A stretch of 64,000 nucleotides of DNA from Otis tarda (taxonomy: Eukaryota > Chordata > Aves > Otidiformes > Otididae), in the NCBI GenBank assembly GCA_026413225.1, contig CM048554.1, positions 8,944,001-9,008,000 on the forward strand, in the 5' to 3' direction. Position 1 is the stretch's first letter. Every line of letters starts with the position of its first letter. The notes beneath the pieces are model-generated. The model saw only the letters and a program-made list of their open reading frames with translations. It did no database searches and was not told where the DNA came from. Of the stretch, positions 27,401 to 35,860 are shown piece after piece. The translations under genes were made by a program, and so were the position numbers.

Positions 27401-29770
27401 GGCTGCAGGGGAATCTTGGCCAGGAGCTGCATTACTCGTGCCCCTCCTTCTTCACTGACCTTGGCGTCTGCAGCCGTTCCTCACAACAGGCTGGCAGACG
27501 CCTCTCAGGATCCTTTTTACATATTATTCACTTCTCATCTCCTCTCCACTTCTTACAGCCAGGCCGGGCCGAGTTGGGCCCAGTTGGCTGCCCGGCAGGA
27601 GGCCAGAGGGTGAGGCCTACAAGGCCCACAAAGCTCGCGCCTGCCTCTCTCTGCCCCCGCTGAGCTGCTTCACATCTTCTTTTTTTTTTTTTTTTTTTCC
27701 CTGTTTTCCCCTTCTTAAATATGTTATCGCAGAGGCGTTATCAGGGAACATTCGGCTACCAATTGGCTCGGCCTTGGCCAGCAGCGGGTCCGCCCTAGGC
27801 CAGGCTGAGTCCACTAAACAAAGGGGAGTGACTTCTAGCAGTTTCCTACAGAAGCTGCCACCTTAGCCCCCCCGCCCTTACTAAACAAAACCAGAACAGC
27901 ATCATAGACAAGCATATTCATAGAATTCTCATGGACTTGGTTATATATTAATTAGGTTTAATTAATTAATTAGTGAAGATGCAGAAAGTTTTGTTTACAG
28001 TTCCAGTGTATTTTTCCAGCCAGTTTTTGAGGCAGCTGCTAATTGCCAGTCACATTCTGACCCTGAGGGGTTTATTGAGCACTGGCAGGGAGTTGCTCCT
28101 GGGCCAGGTGCCAGTGCCTTCAGGCCTGTGCCAGGATACTGACTGCCCAGTGCACAGTGGCTGTCAGCTTCCTTTGCAAGAGCTAGGAAGGCATTAATAC
28201 ATCTTGCTCTCCCTGAGCATGCTCTCACCTTTTCCTGGTGTCTTTGGAGGCGACGTGGGGAGCAACTACACTGGGAGTGCCCACCATGGGGGGAGCCAAG
28301 AGACTGGCATAATGTTGCTTCCTTTGTGTATAATTCATCCTGTTGACAAATGTTGACAAGACCATTAACAGCTGTGAATGACTGCACTGTGGGCCCAGAC
28401 ATAAACCAGTTTTCTCCTCTTTCGCCAGGCATTGCATCCTTAGCAAAGGACCTTTGTGCAATGATAACAGGCTCTGGTTTTCGTTTGATGACAGGGTCCT
28501 TTCAAAATAAATGTAGCAGAACTAAGCCTGTGTTCCAACTGTGGGGCTAGCTTCCTAGTAAGACTTTTTTTATATTCCACTCTCAGAGGACAAATGTCCT
28601 TTAGTTAATTGTGAGTTTGCCTTCATGAGGACCAAGAAACTTGTGACTTCAAGGTGCAGCACTTTGACAACTCAGCAAGCAAGTGCGACTTCTTTGCTGT
28701 GTGTGTGTGTGTGCTCCTGTACTGGAGCAGTTCAAGGATAGCAATTTTCATGGAAAAATGTTTTTCAAATTAGCCGAAACTAGAATTCCATGTTTGTGCT
28801 GGTTTCCAAATCAGAACAAGGATGTAGGCCTGAATGTGACTGCACCAAAATTCTGTGCAGCTGGCTCCTCTGACTCCAGATAAACATTTGCTGCTGTCTT
28901 TTAAGAAGACTGTCTGACATGACTGCTTACAGTTCTTCTACTGAGTATACACATTATTATGCAATTACCCAATACAGTAGTGATAAGTAAAGGCAGCTGT
29001 TAAATATATGTTAATATTTCTTAAATAGCACTACGTACATCTTAATTGTATTCCTTCTCTCTTTGTGTAGGTGTACATTTCATAATGGATTTTCAAATGA
29101 AAGTTTTGATATCATTTTCTAAAAAGCAAATGTTCTCTTTCTAAGTTTGCGATTATTGTTTCCTTACTTTTCCATGCATTAATAAGGAAAATAGTATGAG
29201 TTTTTCGTGAGGCACCAAAAACCATGAGCCACGTCATGCTGTGTATATCTTTTTAATTTACTTCATTATTTTTTGACCTGCAGAAAGATACCACCCAGTG
29301 GCAAGCTGATCCTCACTCTTACAACTGATGCTTGTGAGGGGAAGGAAAACTTTGTCCGATACCTTGAACACGTCCAAGCAGTTATAACTGTGAATTCCAC
29401 TAGGCGAGGCGACCTCAACATCAACATGACCTCGCCAATGGGAACAAAGTCCATTTTACTGAGCCGGCGCCCCAGGGATGATGACTCCAAGGTAGGTTTT
29501 GACAAATGGCCTTTCATGACCACACACACTTGGGGAGAAGACCCCCGAGGCACCTGGTCTCTGGAGATTGGGTTTGTCGGCAATCTGCCACAGCGAGGTG
29601 TGCTGAAGGAGTGGACGCTAATGCTGCATGGGACTCAGAGTGCACCATATATAGACCAAATAGTAAAAGATTATCAGTCCAAACTGGCCATGTCCAAGAA
29701 GGAAGAGCTGGAAGAAGAATTAGATGAAGCAGTGGAGAGAAGCCTGAAGAGTATACTGAGCAAGAACTAG
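328..29770 (+). CDS. PCSK2: PCSK2, prohormone convertase 2 (3' six coding exons; 5' part outside window)
   Basis: PC2 is a calcium-dependent subtilisin/kexin-type serine endoprotease of dense-core granules. It cleaves proinsulin, proglucagon, POMC and other prohormones at paired basic residues, and needs the chaperone 7B2 (SCG5). Six exons join in frame with GT/AG borders: 328-416, 3044-3219, 14586-14801, 16099-16199, 18770-18997 and 29284-29770. Together they encode residues equivalent to human 208-638 with no length change. Visible landmarks are catalytic His208 (HGTRCAG), the PC2-specific oxyanion Asp310 (ASGDGG), catalytic Ser384 (SGTSAAAP), the P domain with RRGDL (517-521), N-glycosylation sequons at 375, 514 and 524, and an acidic amphipathic C-terminal helix linked to granule sorting. 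The signal peptide, propeptide and Asp167 are upstream of base 1. All exons are intact, so this looks like a working host gene. Residue identity with human rests on remembered sequence. Confidence 0.97.
417..3043 (+). other. PCSK2: PCSK2 intron
   Basis: AT-rich intron of 2.6 kb. No repeat, RNA gene or further exon recognised. Confidence 0.85.
3044..3219 (+). CDS. PCSK2: PCSK2 exon, catalytic domain (human residues 237-295)
   Basis: A 176-base exon: two bases complete Gly237, then 58 codons from IRMLDQPF to MADGVNK. The acceptor is ctacag and the donor gtaaca. It includes the [16 protein letters not shown] block of the subtilisin-like domain. An LTR begins only nine bases after the exon end, so just gtaacagtc separates coding sequence from the insertion. 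Confidence 0.97.
3229..4311 (-). mobile_element. Solo LTR, ~1.1 kb avian ERV family, copy 1
   Basis: Runs TGTCGTAG to CCAGGACA on the + strand. Near-identical flanks of five bases (cagtc and tagtc) indicate a 5-bp target duplication. A TATA-like ATATTTAAG in sister copies and an AATAAA on the minus strand suggest minus orientation. It contains a GC-rich middle and a C16 run at 4280-4295. No internal retroviral part is attached. It lies at the very start of a PCSK2 intron. Confidence 0.8.
4312..10414 (+). other. PCSK2: PCSK2 intron, left unique part
   Basis: About 6.1 kb of intron between the LTR and the CR1 copy. Only short chance frames are present; nothing recognised. Confidence 0.8.
10415..10970 (-). 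mobile_element. CR1 LINE, 5'-truncated 3' end
   Basis: The left end is the CR1 3' tail, repeats of ATTCTATG read on the minus strand. The minus strand is open from 10963 to 10520 and encodes the C-terminal part of CR1 ORF2: [45 protein letters not shown]-type and [19 protein letters not shown] motifs. It is truncated at its 5' end beside an A-rich run (about 10977-10990). It lies in a PCSK2 intron, antisense to the gene. Confidence 0.93.
10971..14585 (+). other. PCSK2: PCSK2 intron, right unique part
   Basis: 3.6 kb of intron after the CR1. A minus-strand open stretch at 13759-14058 (99 codons) looks unusually protein-like but matches no family I know. Otherwise nothing is recognised. Confidence 0.8.
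14586..14801 (+). CDS. PCSK2: PCSK2 exon with oxyanion Asp310 (human residues 296-367)
   Basis: A 216-base, 72-codon, phase-0 exon from [10 protein letters not shown] to PEAGV, bounded by tttacag and gtgagt. The ASGDGG stretch places Asp at the oxyanion-hole position (bases 14628-14630), where furin and most relatives have Asn. This is a diagnostic PC2 feature. The [10 protein letters not shown] calcium/active-site block is intact. Confidence 0.97.
14802..16098 (+). other. PCSK2: PCSK2 intron
   Basis: 1.3 kb intron with no recognised element. Confidence 0.85.
16099..16199 (+). CDS. PCSK2: PCSK2 exon with catalytic Ser384 (human residues 368-400)
   Basis: A 101-base exon: 33 codons from [10 protein letters not shown] to ALALEA, plus the first two bases of Asn401. 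The acceptor is cattgcag and the donor gtatgc. The nucleophile Ser of [10 protein letters not shown] is at bases 16147-16149. The NCT sequon at 375 matches a known glycosylation site. Confidence 0.97.
16200..18769 (+). other. PCSK2: PCSK2 intron
   Basis: 2.6 kb AT-rich intron with no recognised element. Confidence 0.85.
18770..18997 (+). CDS. PCSK2: PCSK2 exon, end of catalytic domain (human residues 401-476)
   Basis: A 228-base exon after a pyrimidine-rich ttttccacag acceptor, with a gtaagt donor. One base completes Asn401, 75 codons follow ([10 protein letters not shown] to SIQEP), and two bases start Glu477. It carries the conserved [18 protein letters not shown] stretch that closes the protease domain and leads into the P domain. 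Confidence 0.97.
19411..20505 (-). mobile_element. Solo LTR, same ~1.1 kb family, copy 2
   Basis: Same family as the copy at 3229-4311 and closer to it than to the other two. The ends are TGTTGTAG and CCAGAACA on the + strand, with flanks aggtc and aggta as a probable 5-bp target duplication. It has a TATA-like element and AATAAA on the minus strand. It is a fossil solo LTR in a PCSK2 intron, antisense to the gene. Confidence 0.8.
20618..21255 (+). mobile_element. Solo LTR, ERVL-like avian family
   Basis: A 638-base solo LTR starting TGTCCTGGTTTCGGCAGGGA and ending GCTAAGCCGTCACA. It is flanked by perfect 5-bp duplications ttgtg (20613-20617 and 21256-21260). A TATA box (AGTATATAAGTGGG, about 20873-20886) fits plus orientation. 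The start motif and the 5-bp duplication match the ERVL (class III) LTRs abundant in birds, as I recall them. It lies only 112 bases from the previous LTR. Confidence 0.85.
21261..23303 (+). other. PCSK2: PCSK2 intron between LTRs and the retrovirus
   Basis: About 2 kb of AT-rich intron with a TATATATA tract near 22460 and no recognised element. Confidence 0.8.
24227..24275 (-). mobile_element. Very short CR1 3'-end fragment
   Basis: A 49-base segment matching the last bases of the CR1 at 10415-10970 (CATAGAATGGTTAGGGTTGG, then AAGGGACCTTCAAAGGT). It sits inside the internal region of the class I retrovirus. Either an extremely 5'-truncated CR1 insertion or sequence carried by the retrovirus. 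Confidence 0.7.
24400..25519 (-). mobile_element. Solo LTR, ~1.1 kb family, copy 3, nested in the endogenous retrovirus
   Basis: Runs TGTCGTAG to CCAGAACA on the + strand with perfect 5-bp duplications tggta (24395-24399 and 25520-25524). It sits inside the gag region of the class I element, so it is younger than that element. It shares sub-family features with copy 4, such as the doubled CCTCCGTGG/CCTCCATGG stretch and the CTCAGGATCCTTTTTACAT segment. Confidence 0.88.
25970..26125. repeat. CA-rich simple repeat inside the retroviral leader
   Basis: Runs of CACACA with repeated CACAACACAGAA units. Part of the leader of the class I element or an expansion in it. Confidence 0.7.
26760..27898 (-). 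mobile_element. Solo LTR, ~1.1 kb family, copy 4, nested in the retrovirus 5' LTR
   Basis: Starts TGTCGTAG and ends CCAGAACA on the + strand. The undisturbed sister LTR at 23304-23493 shows the empty site (CAGTATTTAT next to GCATCATAG). No clean target duplication is visible and about nine extra bases lie on the left side. Most similar to copy 3. Confidence 0.85.
27960..29283 (+). other. PCSK2: PCSK2 last intron, right end
   Basis: About 1.3 kb. A moderately GC-rich part (28020-28260) is not recognised; the rest is AT-rich and leads to the acceptor at 29283. Confidence 0.8.
28697..28713. repeat. (GT)n microsatellite
   Basis: A short GTGTGTGTGTGTGTG run in a PCSK2 intron. Confidence 0.8.
29284..29770 (+). 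CDS. PCSK2: PCSK2 last coding exon, P domain and C-terminus (human residues 477-638)
   Basis: The exon starts after tgacctgcag. One base completes Glu477 and 161 codons run to a TAG stop at 29768-29770. It encodes the eight-stranded P (homoB) domain with RRGDL and the NST and NMT sequons. It also encodes the [16 protein letters not shown] block and the charged C-terminal helix [17 protein letters not shown], which in PC2 contributes to granule membrane association. It is open throughout. Confidence 0.97.
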
Positions 29771-31138
29771 TGCTGTTCTGCATGACAGTGTCTTTCCTTC
29801 CCCAAATCCCTCTACTAACCTTTCTACTATCCAAACCTCTGTGTTAGACATACTGCAATGATCGTCTCTGTAGTCAATTTATCACACTTCCTTGATTTTA
29901 AATTCTTATATCTCATCAGTAATTACTTTAATTACCACTGAAGCAATCCTTTTTTTACTCTAAACCACAAATATACTGTCCCCTACCAAATACTATGTAC
30001 AGTTTGTGACTGTAAATTATTTTTCTTTCATGTCATACGAATAGATAATAACCTGCAAACAAGTTGATGGCTTTTCCCTTAATATTTTTGTGGTAAATGT
30101 TGTTTGTATTTAAAAAAAAAAAAAAGAGTGAATTTTGACATTGGCAGTTGTCAATAATGGGCACATTTTAAAAAATATTGTGAGAGAGGGTTGGCTGGAG
30201 AGATCTTTGAACATCTAACAGCTCCATCAATGACTTCAGTGGGACTTTCCCCATTGGGTTAACCAAAATAGCATTAGACCCTACAAAAATAAATCATCCA
30301 AAGATGAAGAACATTTACCAATCCAATTTACAGAAATCCAATTATTTTGAGAATTTTCTTTAATATATACACTTACACAACATACACGCTAACACTTCAG
30401 CCACAGAATGGGTCAACAGGCATGCAGTAAGGGAGGGAAAGTGATGCCAAAGTCAGGTGACAAGGGGAAGTGCTTTGCAAACAGGGTCAGGGCATTCTAG
30501 AAGCACAAGTTTCTGTTTTGTATTTTTTATTTTAATTTTGGTGATTTAAATCAATTTACCATCTTGCAGCAGAATGAGCACATAGGGCTGTAAGATTTCT
30601 TGGCAACCTGGTGCAAAAGTGCATCTGCTCATCTCTATACTGAGATGTACTACAGCAGTGTAAGATAAGGCTCTGTTGTTAGCATTTACAACCACAGGCC
30701 CCTGTTTTCTGGGGTTTACAACCTGGCTGTCAGTAAATTGCTGTGGGAGAAATCTGAAGTACATAGTTTCTGTCCCAAAGCAAATTTTTGTTCAGATTTC
30801 ATTTTTAAAAATAGAAATTTGATATTTTTATGTTATACAAATATATTTAAAGAGAAAAGTATGCCTAAGTTATTTATGTGTAATGCAAAGTTGGTCTTCT
30901 TGGGAAATAAAATGTAGTGCTTGGGAAGATTTGTTGGTAATTGTTGCTCTTTGCTGTTTAAAGAGTCAGTCCCACGTTCACTTTTCATACATGAGTAAAG
31001 TCAGTCCCTCTCGCCCTCGGAGTCTGCTCTGACTCTTGCCGCAAGACATAACATCCTCCTCGGTGGGGATTACTCATGGTAGTAACCACTACATGTTCTC
31101 AGGTATGAGATCCTAAATTTAACCTTTGAATAATAAAG

Positions 31139-31242
31139 GGTCTTGATTCTGCAAATATTTAGGCACTCACTTACAGTAAAGGCCATTAGCTGACCTACTC
31201 TAATTTTAAGCAGGTGCTTCAGATCTTTGCAGGATCCAAGAT
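31139..31242. repeat. Imperfect palindrome, probable old MITE
   Basis: The left arm TCTTGATTCTGCAAATATTT and the complement of the right arm, TCTTGGATCCTGCAAAGATC, pair imperfectly across about 100 bases. The arms resemble the TGATCCTGCAAA palindromic repeats that I recall from birds, turtles and crocodiles. It lies in the probable PCSK2 3' UTR, just after an AATAAA. The family name is not certain. Confidence 0.45.
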
Positions 31243-31984
31243 CTACTTTTTAGCAGTGCTAGTTTCAGAATTTTATTATGTATTTTTAATATACACAGTA
31301 TACGTATAAAACATTTTAATAAGAGTTGTCCTGGTTAATCAGGTACATAGTAGTAGAAACACATTCAGTAAGTAAATATTTATCTAACAAATCAAAAACG
31401 TAACCCAAAGGTTATATGGTGCACACGTTTTACTTAAGAATGTATAATCTAAGCTGTTCTTTCTAGTGAATATCCATATTTTATCTTTCCATAAAAGGCC
31501 TGTTTTTTCCTTTACAAATCCAAATGCAAAATAAATGGCTCAACCTACTCAAAGTCTATGTGAATTACACTCTGAAGCCAAGACAAGCAGCCTCACACTA
31601 TTCACAGGTTCCTTATTGCATGCAGCAGTCCCTTCGGACAATCGAGTCACACTGGGATAAAACAGGCATCGGCAAGAGAAGAATCAGGCCCCATATGATT
31701 TTTAGTTTTGAAGTGCTCTTGATTATTTGTTCAAATACATTGTAGTGTCAACTGTGTTTAATTTGGTGATTTGAAACTTAACCCAAGGACAAGATGGGTC
31801 CATTTCAAAGCATGCACTGGAGTCCATGAAGGCATGAGCCAAAACTCAATGAAGTTAAATGGGTTGGGGACAGGTCTGCTTGTGTCTTTGGAAGTGAAGG
31901 GATCACGCTGATGACAGTAGGTTTCTGTGGAAGGCACCGAGTTCTCAGAAGCAGCATATACGTATCAGAGGGAAGAATTTACCA

Positions 31985-32160
31985 TGTATATATATATTTA
32001 TGCAGAGATCTGTATGTCTAAATGCATACAACACACTTACTTCTCTCTCTCTGTATATATATATTACATCTGATATGTATATTCAGAGTATGTTCATATA
32101 TTTGCTTATAAATATATATAGAATTACATATGGTAAGTAATGTATAATACATATACACAC
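31985..32160. repeat. TA-rich simple repeats
   Basis: Several TATATATATA tracts and one CT run, in the probable PCSK2 3' UTR or just past it. Confidence 0.7.
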
Positions 32161-32620
32161 ATCATTACTTTCTGTGTGTATGTGTTTGAAGAAAGAAGTA
32201 GCTGGAAGCTACTGAAGGACTTACAAAATGTGGAAAAAGTTTTGGAATACAAAAAGTCCATGTGGAAATCTTAAATGAATGTGTACATGACTTTCTGTTG
32301 CATTCATGTAATCTTGCAGTTCTTTGTTCAATCATTAAATATCTTACAAAACAGCAAAATAACTAAATGGTTGTTCATATTTTCTTAATGCTGACATAAT
32401 TTATTAAGTGAAAGATCATGATAATGAGTCATATACAGAAATGACGAGTTTTTATATAAGTATATATAAATCTTAGTGTGTATACAATATACAATACAGA
32501 GATCTACTTCACATTCTTCAGGATTTTTGCATCAGAGGATTGCTGAAAAATATGTCCAGTTAGACTAAGTTTTTATGGTATTGCTAATGGAAAATAAAGT
32601 TAATTTGTTAGTATTTCATT

Positions 32621-35449
32621 ATAAATAATGATTTGAATAATGATTTGAAACAGGTGAACACTAAACCCCTGTGATGATGTTTTATAATATCAGTAAAATA
32701 AAGAGCTATTGTAAACTGGCAGGTCCTATCATCATTGCCTATCTGAAGGTACACGGGAGGTAATATGCCACTGTAATTGGGATGACTTCCTACGCCTCTG
32801 CTTTTTATCCCTATATCCCATGTATGCTGGATACTGAGAAAATAAACACAACCCTCCAAAATACCTGATAGCAACAGATGAAGACTAACAAGCTTTATGT
32901 TAACTCTGTGGTACGGTGGGACATAGAAGAGAAAGGCCAGAGGCTAGGAAGAGCCTTGTGCATTACTTACGTGGTTCAGAGCCACTGGCTCCAAGGGCAG
33001 CTCCACAGAGGCACATAGCGATGTGGGTGTCAAACTGCCACCATCAGTGGGGAAGGCGATGCTCAGGAACACAGACAGTGACATTTTTGCACTGCGTTTC
33101 ATAAGCAGTTCTGGTCCCAAGGAAATACTACAGCAGGCTTTTTTCTGTTGTTTGGAGCACTTTGATCCACAAAATCCCTATTTCCTCTTCCTCCCTACTT
33201 CCCACCCACACTTTTGGGTTCTTTTTAGCTCTCATTGTACAGGATATGTGTTATTTTACAATTTCTTACCATGTCTCCAGCAATAAAAGATGGCAGGGAA
33301 CCTCCTGATCTAGTTCCAGTTGCCACAGGCACGAGAATATGTCTGTAGTAACCTAGGTCTCATCCGAAGCTTTGCTGAATAGGTGCTTGCAAATATTTTA
33401 CCATTATGCTTCAGCATCAGTATTTAAGCACTTTGTTGAGAATTTGTATTTGAGAATCTGCATTTAAAGCAGAGTTTAGCCCATAAATCATGAGATCTAC
33501 TGTATCTTTCAGCATTGTCATTATGAACAATAAAGTACTACTGTTTTTCTATTTAATTCATACAAATTTACAGAAGGATGTCCGTCACCTAGAGCCTTGC
33601 TGGGCAACTGCCATCTTTGTGGAAGGTGAGTCAGCGATTGTAGCAAAATCTGACCTTAGTTCCTCATGGTCCTCGACTTCTGCTGATGTTGATGTCCGTG
33701 ATACAGCTCTGCACACCTTGGTCCGAGTCTTGCACCTCAGGTTGTTGCCTATGCAATGCAGTATACAACATCTTCAGTAATATGGGCCACTAAATCTGCT
33801 TTAGGAGTGAGAGCTACACTGCCTAGCTGCTGGAAAGGCTTATGCACATCAGAAAACAATTTCTATGTCAGTAGTGAAGCACTGACACCACAACACAAAA
33901 AAAGGGAGGGGGACGATGGAGCTGGGGACAACGCTGGGGGTGTTGCTATTCACACATCAGACACCTAACCTGGGCTTTCCTGAAGTGTTGCCTCTTTGCC
34001 ATTGACTCAGGCTTTTTGTATACTGAACATTTAAGTGCTCCATATTGCAGTGAATTCAGATGGTTGTGGAGGGAATATCCAGTTGTGGCTAGGTACTGCC
34101 TGAATCTGTTTACACCCTGTTTTGTGGCAGAATTATGATACAGCCTGCCTATTGCTGCAGGTTTGTTGGGTTGTTTTTTTTTTTCTCCCTTTCAATAATC
34201 AAAACCTGCTTTTATCAGCAGTTATTCTGAGCAGTTGCTCCCAGTTCACCAGAGCACTGTCTGTGCATGCAGTGATAAATTCATTCTCTGTGGTTATTTA
34301 CACTAATATTAAATTAAACTGAAAAGCAGCACACACCCTGGTAAGCCATGTCTGGCATATACTTCTACAGCATTTCAATAAAACAGCATAAAAAAGAATT
34401 CCTGAATAAAACTGTGACTATCTGAGTCATCTGTCCCTGTTTCAAACAGAGGGCCACTTTACCAGACATAACAGTCAGATTAGATGCTACACCTGCATTG
34501 GAACTCACTAATGGAAAAAAAACCAACACAATATTGAGGGAAAGTCTTGAGTAATGTGAGAAGGTAGTCCTGAAGCTCAGGCTCATCACCTCAAGTGGTG
34601 GTTAGCCCTGACAGGAATAATCAGCCAGAAAGAAAAAGGTGTAACAATGCTGAAAGTTGAAACAAAAAATTGGAGAACTGGGATGAGAGAAGGAATGTGT
34701 AGAGCCCAGCCCAGTACAGCACTTCAGTATGTACCTCACTTTAGTGGGATTATTTGTATGCCTGAAGTCAAGCTGAAGCCTAAAATGTGAATCAGTATTC
34801 TAAATAGTGCTTGGTATTTGCACATACACAAGTGAAGGACTTCCTTTCCTTTTCTTTTTTTTTTCCCCCTTGAGGAGTCCACAGCTTCTGGAAGCTGCAA
34901 GAGGCTATTGCAGAAGTGTTGCTTTTTGCTTCCAAGAGAAGGGGAATGTGGGAAGACACTGCTTGGTCCAGCAACCCCGTGGAGCTCCATGGGACTGCAG
35001 GTGAGTGGGCTGTGACAGGAGCCCACAGCAGCATTAAACAGTCTGAGGAAAGACTTAACAAGAAAACACCAAATAGAGTCTTTTGAGTTGGCTGCAGTCT
35101 GCTCAAAAGCTTGTTGGTATTCAAAAATACCTTATTTGTGTTGGTGGAGGACAAATAATGCCTTTAGTATCTTTTATAAGAGTTATCCCTCACTTTGGTG
35201 GAATTTAAGTTTTATTCTGAGAAGATACATAGTAAGAGCTTACTACAAATACAGAGAGTTTGTCTTTAGATCCAAAAAGAAAGGTCTGCCAAGCTCATCT
35301 CTATTTGAAGACTATATATGAGAGAGAGATGGAATAGGTTATTTACCAAGTATCCCCTGGAAAAATTCCTGCACACACAGTCAGTTATGTTTACTAGTAG
35401 GGACTATTACTCAAGAGTGAAGGCAACACAAACCTACAGTTGATATCTT
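32621..35449. other. Intergenic gap between convergent PCSK2 and BFSP1
   Basis: About 2.8 kb between the likely 3' ends of the two genes. Only short open frames are present; no gene or repeat family recognised. Confidence 0.7.
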
Positions 35450-35860
35450 CAGTAGAAGGCAAAACTTTTATTAAATTAACCAGATGTCACAAGTTAACAT
35501 TTGCAGCTGTCTGAGAGATGGAGAATCATACAGCAGCTATAGGAGCAGTAGAAGAATACGCAAATTTGTCCCGGATACTGTGGAAAGCCAGGCAGTTCTG
35601 TAATAATAATTACTTTCAACTTGTCCTAATCATGAAAATCAGTTTCATAGGATGAGCTTATTACTTGTTGCCCTGGAGCACTCTAATGGTCATTGTACCA
35701 AAGGTGAGCCTACATTAGACAGAATTGCCATCAAGGTACCAATCTGTTCCATACCAAACAGCAAAAATCTCACTACTGTATCATTCGGTCAGGAAAAAAA
35801 AAAACCCAGTCATTTAATAACTATGCCAGACAAGTTGACCATCAAGGAGGTGTGTGTCAC
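35450..35860 (-). other. BFSP1: BFSP1 probable 3' UTR
   Basis: An AATAAA signal on the minus strand (35467-35472) lies about 390 bases past the BFSP1 stop and is the first good candidate. The implied 3' UTR is about 0.4 kb. Alternative downstream signals cannot be excluded. Confidence 0.45.

Larger units (their letters stand above)
23304..27959 (-). mobile_element. Broken class I (gammaretrovirus-like) endogenous retrovirus with two nested LTRs
   Basis: Two related ~190-base LTRs bound it: 23304-23493, and 26622-27959 interrupted by a nested LTR. Reading on the minus strand, the parts are the 5' LTR, a leader, a gag start (matrix-like [16 protein letters not shown], near 25715), a nested LTR, an RT/RNase H piece of pol (23508-24101) and the 3' LTR. 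The pol piece has the [22 protein letters not shown] and WFTDGSS motifs seen in gammaretroviral pol. Integrase and env are not seen. It is clearly broken, by two nested insertions and large internal losses. By eye the LTRs differ at roughly 6% of sites, suggesting an age of perhaps 10-20 million years under a typical bird rate (inference). Confidence 0.85.
29771..32620 (+). other. PCSK2: PCSK2 3' UTR and downstream candidate poly(A) sites
   Basis: AT-rich sequence after the PCSK2 stop. AATAAA hexamers occur at 30288, 30906, 31132, 31530 and 32593 on the + strand. Mammalian PCSK2 has a long 3' UTR of over 2 kb, so the distal site near 32593 is plausible, with 30906 a possible proximal site. 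The stretch also holds an A14 run near 30112, TA-rich simple repeats (about 31985-32160) and a small palindromic element. The exact end cannot be set from sequence alone. Confidence 0.4.
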
